Origin: Oscheius dolichura
Lineage: Eukaryota > Nematoda > Chromadorea > Rhabditida > Rhabditidae
Length of the DNA: 64,000 bases
Direction: 5' to 3'
Assembly (NCBI GenBank): GCA_932521035.1
Contig: OW051497.1
Span: 8,184,001 to 8,248,000, forward strand
The notes under the pieces were generated by a model. The model was not told the origin of the DNA. It saw nothing but the letters and a program-made list of their open reading frames with translations, and ran no database searches. This document shows positions 50,791 to 62,045 of the stretch, piece after piece. Every line of letters starts with the position of its first letter. The first letter of the stretch is position 1. Made by a program: the position numbers and the translations under genes.

Positions 50791-52881
50791 ATCCAAGCTC
50801 CTTTTGGCCCCGGAAGGGATCGTCATAGCATCCCTTTAAAATATCTTAAATGTCTCCGAGATTTCTATCCCTCTCCTTACCTACGATTTTGTCCTTCATC
50901 TGAGGAGGAATCTCCCAGGAGAGGTTGACACTCCCCGGCGACCGCCCAGTAAAGTGACTGCTCACAATGAGATTTCCAATCTCGACATAATCCTCGCCTT
51001 AAAAAATACATCCAAAAATCACTTTTGAAAGCAGGAGGCAATTGCTGGAAATAGCCTACTTGCTGGAAGATTAATCTCCACAATGGCTGCCGTCGAGGAG
51101 ACAGCATTATTTTTCTTGGAAGCTGTTCTAATGGTCATTTCATACTTCTCTCCGGGAATCAATTTGCCCATTGTGAATCCAGTTACTGCTGTTTTGATCT
51201 GGAAAAAGGCTGTTCACTAAAGGAGGAGGAGAAGGAGAAGGACGAGACAAAACAGCAATGAGTAGTTATTCACCCCTCGTTTCTTCTCTCTCTCGCTCTC
51301 TTCCTTCTTTCTCCCTCAATTTTCGTGCAAATATGTTTTGATGAGTTAAATTTTTCGTGTGAGACGTAAAAAAACAAGCTTCCTTGTTGTTCATTTTGTT
51401 AATTTAAACATAGCTTACTCCCCGAGTCCGAATTAATACCTGTTTTCTTGCTAGGGAGGTCCCTGATTCTGACGTTAGCTGTTGAACGTTGAGGACGTAA
51501 TATATGTCTGAAACAGACAACTTCCTCTATGAACCCCCTGAAGTGCCTCCACCTACCTTCTCCCGTCTGTCCTTCATTAGCTTTCCATTGTACTTGAACT
51601 CGAGTTGGACTCAATACCGTAGCCGTAAAGTCCAACGGGGGAAGAAGCTCACCCTCGTCGACCAAAACATCACCAATGGCAATCTGTAATAACACCCGTT
51701 GATGAATTTCAATGCTTCCTAGCATCATTTATTCGAACGCCCGCCGATTGTTGTCAAAAGAGAATTATCGCGCCCTTTTGTGGGGTGAACTCTTTTCAAT
51801 TTTAACTTATTTCCCGAGTGATTTTTGAACTCCGCGTTACTTTTCGTTTCTCTAAGCCCTTTTCTCTCTCTTATTCCCCCAGAACTCACTTTTTTGTTGA
51901 TTGTTATGACCAATTCTTGGCCGAAAGGTTCAATTATGTGGCCACCACGCTCAGCTTGTACCTAGAAACATTAGTCATATAGTAATTAGGGGCCTCCCCC
52001 TCTCTGGCAATTCTTCATATTCCAACTAAATCTCCCCACTCTCTTTCTAACCTGAACAAGCAGCTGGTCTCCACTGCGAGCTTTCTCGGGTAAGGCCAAC
52101 CGCACTTGCGTGCCAGCTGCTCTCGCGTAATTCCATGATTCCTCCGTATGAAGGCGATACCGTACCAGGAAGTTAGTGTCTATAAATAAGAGGTGTTGAG
52201 GATAAATAAGACATGTGACATGTATCCATAGTCATCTCTCCATATTGAACCCTTTCCCGACCTGTCATAAACACACCAGTCTATTCTTCCCCTACTTCGT
52301 TCCTTTTGCCTCAGACCTCGTTTTTTAACCGACAACTTGTTTTACATAAATTAGACACCCTCTTTTCGTATCCGAGCTTTTAAACCAAATAACAGAGGCT
52401 CAAAATAGCCGGTGGGAGTCTGAGGGAGTTTTTTTGCCAGTGCTTTACCCTGTCTCTTTCTGATTTAAAGGAGTTCTTAGGGGCCTACACTTTCGTCAGT
52501 TGAGCTTAAAGATTCCGGTGGTCCAACCAGAGGATCGAGGCCCGCTGATGGCTCCGGAACCCGGAACCACGATTTAAAGCTCTACAGTATGAGACTTCTC
52601 AGAATTCTTTTGATATTAGATCACAGAATGATGTTTTAAAATTCCCCTGCTATCATTTTCACAAGTGAACTTTTTATCTTCCCCCGTTCTCAAGACATCA
52701 GTGTTCTTTTGGCAGAGATAAAGGGGGAAAACTCACTGTCTGCTGGCGGATCAACCTGCCATTCAACTATAATAGTGTTAGACTCCTGATGTAGCTTAGA
52801 CCGCAGCTGTCGAACCAGGGGCAAACCATCAGAATCAGCTGAAAAGAGCAAAAGCCCCGCGACGAACGACAGGAGAAGCAT
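47749..52881 (-). CDS. secreted multi-fibronectin-III protein
   Basis: The start opens a signal peptide, MLLLSFVAGLLLFSADS, running into the first beta strand (IIVEWQVDPPADS). Serial exons show FN3 signatures: NFLVRYRLHTEESWNYARA, VQLALPE-type turns, LDFTATVLSPTRVQVQWKAN, LNNLKSSTIYYVKVNIRYRN (about 49390) and LRNLRQGTRYSVQIIPMLYT (about 48165). I estimate five to seven FN3 units. After the last one come a Gly-rich stretch (VMPIIAGGVREMGRVGPWGG), then RIISCNPDAIK and a final exon with GCAWDELCIPRVED and RRGWC. This is a small Cys-rich end in place of a membrane helix. The product is therefore predicted to be secreted. Internal introns are long for this genome and one contains a poly-C tract. 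The family is not identified beyond FN3. Confidence 0.68.
50759..50788 (+). repeat. poly-C tract, 30 nt
   Basis: An uninterrupted run of 30 C on the plus strand (G on the sense strand of the FN3 gene), within an intron. It is strongly G-quadruplex or i-motif prone, and its length is likely to vary. Confidence 0.95.
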
Positions 52882-55599
52882 CCCCGCAGAGTGGACGGGA
52901 CGCTTATCGGCTAGTGATAGATAGGATGGCAACAACTGCCCCCAAGGAGTACACTGGGTAATGCACACGCGACAAGTTACCTCACAGCTGACCAACTGCA
53001 CCTTCGATGATCTCTACTGGGCCCTTTGTTTTGGGGGAGGCGGCGGTCAAAGGGAAAAACTTAGGTTCTTAAGTCAGCTTGCAGTCAAGCGCGCGAGTCA
53101 CTTGACACATGGGGAAGTATCGTTATTCATCCATATGAGAGAGAGGAAGAGAGAACGTTAGTCCTCTTGGCCGTTTTTCTGCCTCTTCCCGTGCTCACGT
53201 GGGTATTCGTCAAAATACCTTTTCACCTTCCTAAACAAGAATTAGAGCCATTACGGGAGGTGGCAACACGTCTCCTCGTAGTTGTCGGTTCCCATTACCT
53301 TCTGTTCAGAATGTTGCAACATTCTCATTTATGTTTGGGTGTTATTAAATATTATCAGGGTGGTGGTGACACCTAGTGCCAGGTTTAAATTGATAACCCC
53401 GCATTCTGACTGATAAACCACTTGCCCACCAAAGGGCACTTTGGGTCATTAAAGCAAGGTGACCGTTTGAAAGAGGAATTGGCAGCTTCTCGATTGTGGT
53501 ATAATCCGTTTCTAATGGAACCTCTGTGAATGGTACTGTAGAAAGATTCAATATTGCTTACCAGAGCAGAAGTAATCTTTTAACCTGGACTGTCCTCCGA
53601 AAATAGGCCTAACAGTCACCTTTAGGACTTTTTAAAGGTTTCAAAGGTCCGGGTCATTGCCTTACGCTGGGTTTACTTCCCCCAGGGAAACCAGCTTTCA
53701 CCGTTATAGCAACAAAGACAGAAAAAGTGCCCAGCATTGTCCTTACAACCCCCGCGGGCACCAATTATTGTCTATTTCCCCGCTCTTCTCATTAGTCAGT
53801 CGAAGCGGTTCCGTCTTTATCCCATTTAAATTAAAACGGTAAACAATAACAGCGAAAAGAAATATAAAACCCCGATTTAACAACTTTTTTAAAGGAGAAA
53901 GGCAAGCATCGGAGCCTAGCCTTTGTTTGCTGTATCATGATTCCTTTCCCATGAAGTCTCAATCCTCAAATTAGCATTTCCATTTCATTGCCGGCATCTT
54001 CCCTCTTAGATCTTCAATCTTCTGGGTTTCGGCCATAAATTTCTTAGATGAAAATAGCTGTGGTAGGTACAAAACACTACGTCAAGGACGCCTCTTCTTC
54101 TTCTTCTCTCACTATTCTTGGTGTCGAGATTAATGCTCGCACTATGGAATAATAACAACTTCTCGTTCTTTTGTGTCTCCAAATTTCTTGTCATTTCATC
54201 CCAAAAGAAGAAGACATCCCCTCTCAGTTATTTTTGAGGTTACTGTAAGAGCATAGCAATAATATTTTTGTGTCTTGGTATCCATGTCTAGCTGTCTAAA
54301 ATGTGCTATGTGTGCCGCTCGTTAATCTTAAATGAATGACTGCATTACCCTTTAACATGGGTATAATGATGTCCATAACTTTAAGGTCGTGCATTCTGTT
54401 CTCTTTCAATGGTTGTTTCCTTTTCGAAATTGTTTAGCAATTCGTCCACTAGGGGGCCCTAGAGACAGCATTTCCAAACCATAGAAACGGTCATCTCCTT
54501 TGATCCATTGCTACTTTTTCAAGTTACCTGTAATCCAGGAAACGTCATTTGATTAAATAATGTCACCTATCTGTTGTTTGCTTAATAAGAAATTAACCTT
54601 ACCTTCCTGTTAACTGGACCTGACTAAATTCGTTTTTAATCCAATTTTTCATCTTAAACCGCTGTTTGAAAATAAAGAGTTTAATACAAGGTGGTCAGCT
54701 GGCTTTACCATATAAAATAAGACTGAAGTCTTTAAAATTCTGAAACTCCCCTTAGGAAATCATCAATTTAACGGGCATTAATGGATTTATTCTTCTATTT
54801 GCCATCAAATTAAGAAAAAAGTGTTTGAGCTGTCTCTGTCTCAAGGGTCTTTCTCCAAATCCCCGTGTGAAAGAGACTTATCACATTGTTGCCTAAGTCA
54901 ATTGTAGCCTTTTATTCCCCCTAGTTCGGAAAGACAGTATTTCTAAGGCCGATCTTCTTATGTCAAAAAGACAAAGTCAACCCTAAAGTTAGACAAACTT
55001 TGGGCGCCATGAAATCGACACCTTCTGTTTGAGCAGTGCAGTGCTTTTCCCGCCCCAAACTTAACCTAATTGCCTTGCGCAGTGAATTAGAAAATTTCCT
55101 CTTTGATTTTAAGAAGAAACAACCATTTAAACGTTCATCCCTTGCAAGCTTGAGCGTTCTTTGAATGTAAAATTTCCTATTTAATCAAAGAACGCTTAAC
55201 TCTCTTGTCTCTATCCCCCGCATCCGTTGTCATTCATTTATTTCCGGAAAGGGTCAACCACCGCCCTTGTGCTTCTATTCCTAGGGTCACTCTGGGCATC
55301 ACGTTGATATCCTGTAACCTGGAAATTACTCTGACAGTCCACTTGTCTGTTTTCTAGACTAAACCTAAATCCGCCCGAGAATTATAAGTAGTAACGAGAA
55401 AACCGCGTGCAACTCTAACATTTCCAGTTCAATTAATGGCTATCAATTTCAAATCTATAAAAAGCTTAATGATACAGGAAAAAGGAGGTGTTTAATCCCT
55501 TACCCGCCTGTCCTTTGCCTATTTAAATAAAAGTGGAATTATCTTCACTCCCACTCCTCTCCTACCCGTCCTTGTACTTTCCCGAAACAGCCATTTCAG
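52882..55599. other. intergenic, no gene recognised
   Basis: About 2.7 kb between the divergent FN3 and GPCR genes. Only short, uncharacteristic frames are seen on either strand, and no clear repeat family. It probably includes promoters of both neighbours. Confidence 0.45.
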
Positions 55600-57110
55600 A
55601 TGAATGAGACTACTCCTATGGTGGAATTAGAACCGACAACATCGGAACTTATAGAGATGTTCTATCAATTATCATTCTTCCTAGTTGGTACTCCTATAAA
55701 TATCCTTGCCTTTGTCAGGACAAAGAAGTAAGCTTTGGTGTTATACGGTAATTCTCTCATATTCTAGGCATATGCGCGAAGGCGGAATGGAGAAGAGACT
55801 TCTCCGTCTGAGTAGACAACTACTAATAGCGCACTTACTAGTTCTGACAATATATGGCGTGTGGAGGAGCTATTGGTTCTATAATATTGTATGGACCCAG
55901 GGTAGAATCACCAAGAATAGGGTAGTAATAATGGATATCCTTTATAGGAGACTTCCTCTGCAAAGTGTTTTCCTTCATGACCGCTCTTCCTTTCCACCTT
56001 TGGTCTAATCTTGTGGCTGCAATTGCAATCGACATGCTATTCTGTATAACGTGAGTTACTATATTATTCTGAGAAGTGAAAGATGACGACGAGAAGGTGC
56101 CTCACGCACCGACAATTTTGATCCGAACGGGCTAATGATGCTACCTTTTGATCTCATTTTCCTGGGAAGAGAGGGTAATATTTCAGATCGCCTTTGAACA
56201 GCTACCGGACGGCGGAGAATAGAGTGACTTCATTGATACTCGTCTCCTGGGGAGCTGCTATCGTCTGCTCTTTGCCTATGCTAGTTCTGAGAGGGACCAT
56301 CAAGATAGGAGCGAATGGGGAAGACGGCGAGTTCGAGCAGTGCTATCCCCTCGTTAATGTACGTTCTCTTCTAATTCAGAAACAGAAATACTCTATTATT
56401 AGGTCTACAGCTCCGAGGCTCTCATAGCGTTTAGCGTCTTTCACGTGCTGACATCTTTCTACATTCCACTGCTAATTGTTATTATATGCTATTCCATAAT
56501 TGGCTTCTCTTTACGTCGGCAAATGGCGGAGAGGAAAACATTGCATACAGGCAGTATGGTTAATTATCTCTCCGTGGATGCGGTAAGGGTGTCCTTGCCT
56601 TTGGTGATCTTCAATGCCTAGAATGGCTCTAGGAAGAAGAAGCACAGCTGTGGGGCCAAGACGCGATTCCTCAGGGCAACGGCGGCTATCATCGCTACTT
56701 TTGTAATCACGTGGCTACCGTACCAAATCCTCGCTTTGGTAAGAGTTACCTGTGACGACGACGGGCTGTGTCAGCGGATCACAAGCAAATTAACATGGCT
56801 GCAAGCAATCATAATCGCCAGGTTTTGTTATTTGCCAGAAGTAATGAGCATCAATTGTTTACAGCACGTGTATTAATCCGTTTTTATATAGATTTGGAGA
56901 TGGCAGTAGTATGAAGAAGAAGACTAAATCCTGCACAAATACAGAGACGGCCATGAGGGTAGGCGTCTATTTGTTTTCAGATCAGGAATCAGTTTTCAGA
57001 ATAGCAATTCTATAAAAAGAACGAGGAGTAATAGCGAGCAATCTGAAGTAGGGAAGAGACTCTTAAAAACTGGATTGTCTACAGTGCACAGCCCTTTGAT
57101 ACAAAGTTAA
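55600..57110 (+). CDS. rhodopsin-family GPCR resembling nematode GnRH/AKH receptors
   Basis: The ATG follows directly on TTTCAG. Seven helices can be followed: IEMFYQLSFFLVGTPINILA (TM1), LSRQLLIAHLLVLTIYGVW (TM2), GDFLCKVFSFMTALPFHLWS and NLVAAIAIDMLFCITSP (TM3), VTSLILVSWGAAIVCSLPML (TM4), an extracellular loop with EFEQCYPLVN, ALIAFSVFHVLTSFYIPLLI and VIICYSI (TM5), AAIIATFVITWLPYQIL (TM6) and CINPFLYRFG (TM7, NPxxY). The DRY position reads AIDMLFCITSPLNSYR, typical of the nematode gonadotropin-releasing-hormone-receptor-related group. The Cys pair for the extracellular disulfide is present. The tail is Ser/Lys-rich. The ligand is unknown; neuropeptide reception is inferred. Confidence 0.85.
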
Positions 57111-57450
57111 TGCGGACGGTTGCCACGAAGAATAGATCTCATATCGCCTTTGGGTACTTGAGGATAATGTAATTTTGTGAATGTACATATGGTTTTATAA
57201 ATATCTGCCTTTAAAAGTGTTCGACCGTGAAAAACAGCTGATAAAATTTGAATAATTATTACTCGACGTTTCGGGATGGAGCAGCCTTAGGGATACGTAG
57301 AAATGACTAAACTCTCGTTGCGTATCGTTGCGTCTGTCAACAGCTTGTGAAATCGTGAGGTCAGCCGGTCACTCGCAACTCGTCTATCTGCGTTTTCTCT
57401 CCTTTCCGTTTCATCTTCAACGCGTTTTCTTTTTAGTTATTCATTTTAGG
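57111..57450. other. short intergenic region
   Basis: 340 bp between the GPCR stop and the next start. It ends in CATTTTAG plus one base before the ATG. Nothing else is recognised. Confidence 0.45.
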
Positions 57451-57935
57451 ATGAAGGCCGCCGCGCCTCCCTTCTCCGACAGCTCCGACACTAGCTCCGA
57501 TGAAAGTGATGACCACGGAGTGAATGGATATCATCCTTTTGATGTTGTCCTGGCCGTGGATGCGGCTGACACTGAACACGAGACGGAATCCGATTCGGAT
57601 GAGAGTGAAGACGAGCCGGAACCCACTTCGGATGAGAGCCAAGACTCTACGAACAGTGAGGAGGTCGCCGCGAACATGATTCCCATCATCTGCCGTCGTT
57701 GGCTTCCGCGACCCAATGGAAATCTCTTTTTGATCCGTAACAGTGATGGAATGGTAGGGTTCTCTATTCATTCCCCTTTCTAGGGTCAATAACTACAATG
57801 TTTCAGAACGGACTGAGCCAAATTTTCACAACGGACATTGCTGACGACTTCGCTCGCTATCAACTGGATGACCAAGTTCCTAAAACGGCTATGGTCTGTT
57901 ATAGAGAAAGTAGACAACGTCTAGAATGGGATTAG
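57451..57935 (+). CDS. small acidic protein, unidentified
   Basis: Two exons (57451-57752 and 57807-57935) encode about 143 residues. It starts MKAAAPPFSDSSDTSSDESD and continues with acidic serine repeats (TESDSDESEDEPEPTSDESQ). A compact C-terminal part follows, CRRWLPRPNGNLFLIRNSDG and IFTTDIADDFARYQLDD, ending RQRLEWD. The Ser-Asp/Glu clusters look like casein kinase 2 substrates. There is no signal peptide. TTTTAG one base before the ATG could be a trans-splice acceptor. The function is unknown. Confidence 0.5.
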
Positions 57936-58964
57936 ATGCGCCTAGAAGCTGAAATTCTCCTGCACATCCACACAAAAGCGTCTGCGTAGAAACTAAGATA
58001 GACGAGCTTATCGAGTTGACGAGAACCCTATCGGGAATCTCGATAATTTCGAGACCAGACCGAGATTTCCTAGAAATCTGGTACGCTTATCAGGATGGTC
58101 CGTTTCTATGCCTAGCAACTGGGTTAGGTGCTAGCTAACTAGGATTAATAGCGGTTTCTCAGCTGGTAACAAAGGGCGGCAAACCATCGATAATATTGAT
58201 GCGCGAAACGATGCCGGCCAATCGCTTTCAGTCGAACGGCAGATTTTGCTTTCAGCTTTTTAGTTGTCAATCTCCGGCAAGCAACTATCTTTTCATTCTT
58301 CTGCGCGTGTTATGTTTTTTTAATGTTTTTTTTAATGTTTCCCCCTCTAGTTCAAGGCCATCTCCTTCACGCGTATTTTTGCCCCTTTTAGTCAAAATGG
58401 TTCTATAGGCTTTTCCAATAAATTGGGTTTACGAAAGCCCAAGAATAGTAAGAATTGATCGATTTTATGACTACTTCTGTCTACGCACCCGCGTTCCACC
58501 TACACTGTCTAGTCGGCCGGATGAAAACGTTAAATGATGTAATAACGGTACTTTTCACCCGGCCCTATTGCTATCTCAACAAGATCGCACATATGGCACA
58601 TGACATGACCCCTTTCTGTAGTTAAAACAACGGGGGACAGGTCATCGACCGACTCTCTCCGATACTGCCGTAGACTAGTCTGCCGCTGCCCTTTTTCGTT
58701 TACTTAGCGTCTTCTCTTCATCTTTTCTTGAAATTTCTGCCGAAAGGCTGTTAAAATAAAAAGAAATCAATTCTACTCTCCCATGATAAACCCTCCCATA
58801 ACCAGGGGTTTAAAAGAACGTGCAGGAAAGCCACGTGCGTTCTGCGATCAAACAATAAACTTATCGCGGCTGCCCACCGCCGGACCACCAACTGTTCCTA
58901 ACCTATAAATGTTTTTTTGCTTCTCTGTCCGTGCCCCTTCAATAATATTCTTTTTTAGCTCATA
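57936..58964. other. intergenic region upstream of cystathionine beta-synthase
   Basis: About 1 kb, no exon recognised. It ends with TTTTTTAG 6 nt before the CBS start codon. Confidence 0.45.
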
Positions 58965-61869
58965 ATGCCGTACGATCCCCAGGCCAAGTCTATCGAATGG
59001 ATCGAACGTGGAGCCAAATTTGATGGCAAGACGATCAACGCCAAGGAAACTGGGTAATATTATTGGTAAATTTGCCTATTTCCATTACAGTGAGCCTCCC
59101 AAATGGTTCAACAATATCCTCGACGCCAATGGCATGACTCCGATGTCCCGTTTGAACAAGATCCCCCAAGCTATGGGACTTGAGCCAACTTTCTGTGAGT
59201 TGATCGTGTTTTCTGTAAGATTTCGTTCAAAATTTGAATCACGTTTTCTGCTGCTACTTCGGTGTGCAAAATGATAAGGCCGCAGAACTGGTCTCCTGGT
59301 CTGAAAGGCATTCCCTTTGACCTTGAAACGAGCGAAAGCGAGATTCATCGAAAATGAACCCAGACAGCAATTATTCTCTTTTTTTACAGATGTCAAGCTG
59401 GACTATCTCAATGTCGGTGGATCGAGTGATGACCGTGCAGCTATCCGAATGGTGGAGCTTGCAGAGAGCAATGGATTAAAGAGCGGAATGACTGTTGTGG
59501 CACCTGTCACCGGAAACATGGCTGTTGCCATTGGACTTGCGTGCACTGTGAAAAAATACAAGTATAAGAGCACGAAGCTATTTTAAGTTTTACCATTTTA
59601 GGTGCATTATTGTCGCCGATGATGCTCAGCAGCACGACATCAGTACCATCCTCAAGGCCTTGGGTATCACCCTCCTCAGGACCAACCATGTCCACGAATG
59701 CGAGAATGAATCGTCCAACTGCAATATGGCTCTCTGCATTGCTAACTCCATGAAGGACGCTTACTTCCTTGATCCCGTTGGTTATTCTTTTTGCAAATAT
59801 TATTTCTTTACAGAATTGCCATGTTGGTAACCCTCTGGCTCATTACGAGACCACGGCTCAGGAAATCGTCGATGGACTTAAAGGCAAAGTCTCGGTTATT
59901 GCTGTTCCTGAAGGAGATGGAGCTTTGGCTACTGGAATTGCCCAGTATGTCAAGGATAAGGGACTTCCTATCAAGGTAAAATAAATGGTCTTTGCTGAAG
60001 TTATTTCTGTGTTTTAGGTTATCGCTGTCACCGCAACTCAACATCATCTCCTCCGTGTTCCCGAGCTTCAGTCAGTCGGTCATGGTTCGGTCCGCAACGC
60101 TCAGTTCTTCTCTGAGCAGACCGCTTGCGCCAAGGTATATTGCCCCTTTTAGTCTAATTTTATTATTTTGTTAACTTTAGGACTCGTTCCGTATCGCTCG
60201 TCGACTGATTCGCGAGGAAGGTATCATGTGTGGGCCGGCTACTGGCGCCGCTTTCCTGGCTGCTGTTGAAGAAGCCAGGGCTCTGTCGGCCAATGACAAC
60301 ATTGTTGTTGTTGCCACCGATGGCATTCGCAACTACCTGTCAGCACATCGATTTGCGGGAAGAAATGATACGTTTTTAGGCGCCACTTCATCGATGACCA
60401 GTGGATGCTGGATCACAAAGTCATTAAGGAGGTCGAAAACAAGAAGGTCACTCCCAGGGAGTATGTTTACATCGCCCTTCCTTGTTTACATTCTATTTTA
60501 GAACGTTTGACCCCGAGTGGCTTAAGTATGATCCGACTACATTGTCAGGTGCTTGGGAGAAGTGCGAAGGCAATTGGAAGAAATGCCAGTACCAGTTCAA
60601 GGACTACCGTCCCCAGCGACCGGCCGTTATCGACAATGTCCTCGAGGCTATTGGAAACACTCCTCTGGTCAAGCTGAACAGCATTCCGAAGGCCAACAAT
60701 ATCGAGGCCAACATCTGTGCGTATTTCGCTTTTCCCAAACATGCATTTTATATTCAGTTGTCAAATGCGAGTTCCTGAACTCTGGAGGATCCACCAAGGA
60801 CCGTATCGCCGCTCGTATGATTGAGTTGGCCGAGGCCGAGGGAAAGCTGAAGCCGGGAATGACCATCATTGAGCCGACATCGGGCAATACTGGTATCGGA
60901 CTGGCGCTGGCCGCTGCTGTCAAGGGATACAAGTGCATCATCTGCATGCCCGTCAAGATGTCTAAGGAGAAGGCCTTGGCTATGGAGGCTCTTGGATCTG
61001 TCATTGTCCGCACCCCCAATGAGGCTGCCTTTGACTCTCCTCACTCCCACATCGGTGTGGCTCTTCGCCTGGCTCACGAGATTCCCGGCGCCATCATCCT
61101 TGACCAGGTAGTTATTTTCAGGAACGTTTGTTGACTTTGGTGATTCCAGTACCGCAACTTGGGTAATCCTATGGCTCACTACGAGCAGACGGCTGAGGAA
61201 ATTATCGACGCATTGGATGGAAAGATCGATTACGTTTTCATTGGTGCTGGAACCGGTGGAACTGTTTCTGGAATTGGAAAGAAGCTTCAGGAGAAGGTTC
61301 CCGGTTGTCAGGTACTATTTCCTCTCTTAACTTGACAAACCGTTACGTGGAATAGAAACGAATAGAATATAATGTTTGCAATTTAGGTCATTGGTGTTGA
61401 TCCCGCCGGCTCCATCCTGGCCGAGGAGGGCAAGATCCATGTCGAGAAGCATGGCGAAGGGTTCTACGAGGTTGAGGGAATCGGCTACGACTTCCTCCCC
61501 GGAGTTCTTGAGCGTCAGGTGGTCGACAAGTGGATGAAGTCCACCGACGATGTAAGCTCCTTTCCCTTTTTTTGTAACCTTAACGGTTGCAGGATGCTTT
61601 CATCACTGCTCGTGATCTCATCCGCATGGAGGGAATCCTCTGCGGTGGCAGCTCTGGAACAAATCTCCACGCTGCCCTGGACTACATGAAGGAGTTGAAG
61701 CTTCCCTCCGATCAGGCCAAGAAGACCAACGTTGTGGTCATTCTTCCTGACGGCATCCGCAATTATCTGTGAGTTTCTTTTTCGTTTACAGTCGACAATT
61801 ATTTGATTTAGCTCCAAGTTCCTCGAGGACGAATGGATGCACGAGCGATCGTTCCCCCTCGAGCATTAA
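58965..61869 (+). CDS. cbs-1: cystathionine beta-synthase with tandem catalytic modules
   Basis: A PLP enzyme that joins homocysteine and serine to cystathionine (transsulfuration; also H2S production). It is about 700 residues in two homologous modules. Module 1 (to about residue 360) has [16 protein letters not shown], where the lysine that binds PLP is replaced by Asp (about residue 78), and its phosphate loop reads [11 protein letters not shown]. Module 2 begins [20 protein letters not shown] and is intact: [18 protein letters not shown] with the Schiff-base Lys, [35 protein letters not shown] and [15 protein letters not shown]. The protein ends [15 protein letters not shown], without the C-terminal Bateman domain or an N-terminal haem-binding Cys/His region. 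This is the layout known from Caenorhabditis CBS-1. Introns are mostly about 37 nt; one (59192-59391) is about 200. Confidence 0.97.
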
Positions 61870-61945
61870 TCACCTCTTCTCTTCACTTGCTGGATGTGCC
61901 TTTGATTCATGAGATTTGGGAAAAAAAAATATATATTTGGTTAAC

Positions 61946-61951
61946 AATAAA
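61946..61951 (+). terminator. poly(A) signal of the CBS gene
   Basis: AATAAA 77 nt after the stop, and about 95 nt from the end of the oppositely oriented GPCR gene. Confidence 0.6.
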
Positions 61952-62045
61952 TTTTGTATGAGAAATATTTATTGCGACATGACACAAATTACAATCTTTT
62001 TACACAACGTGATATCGGGAACCCTTTGCTTTTCACAGACAAGAA

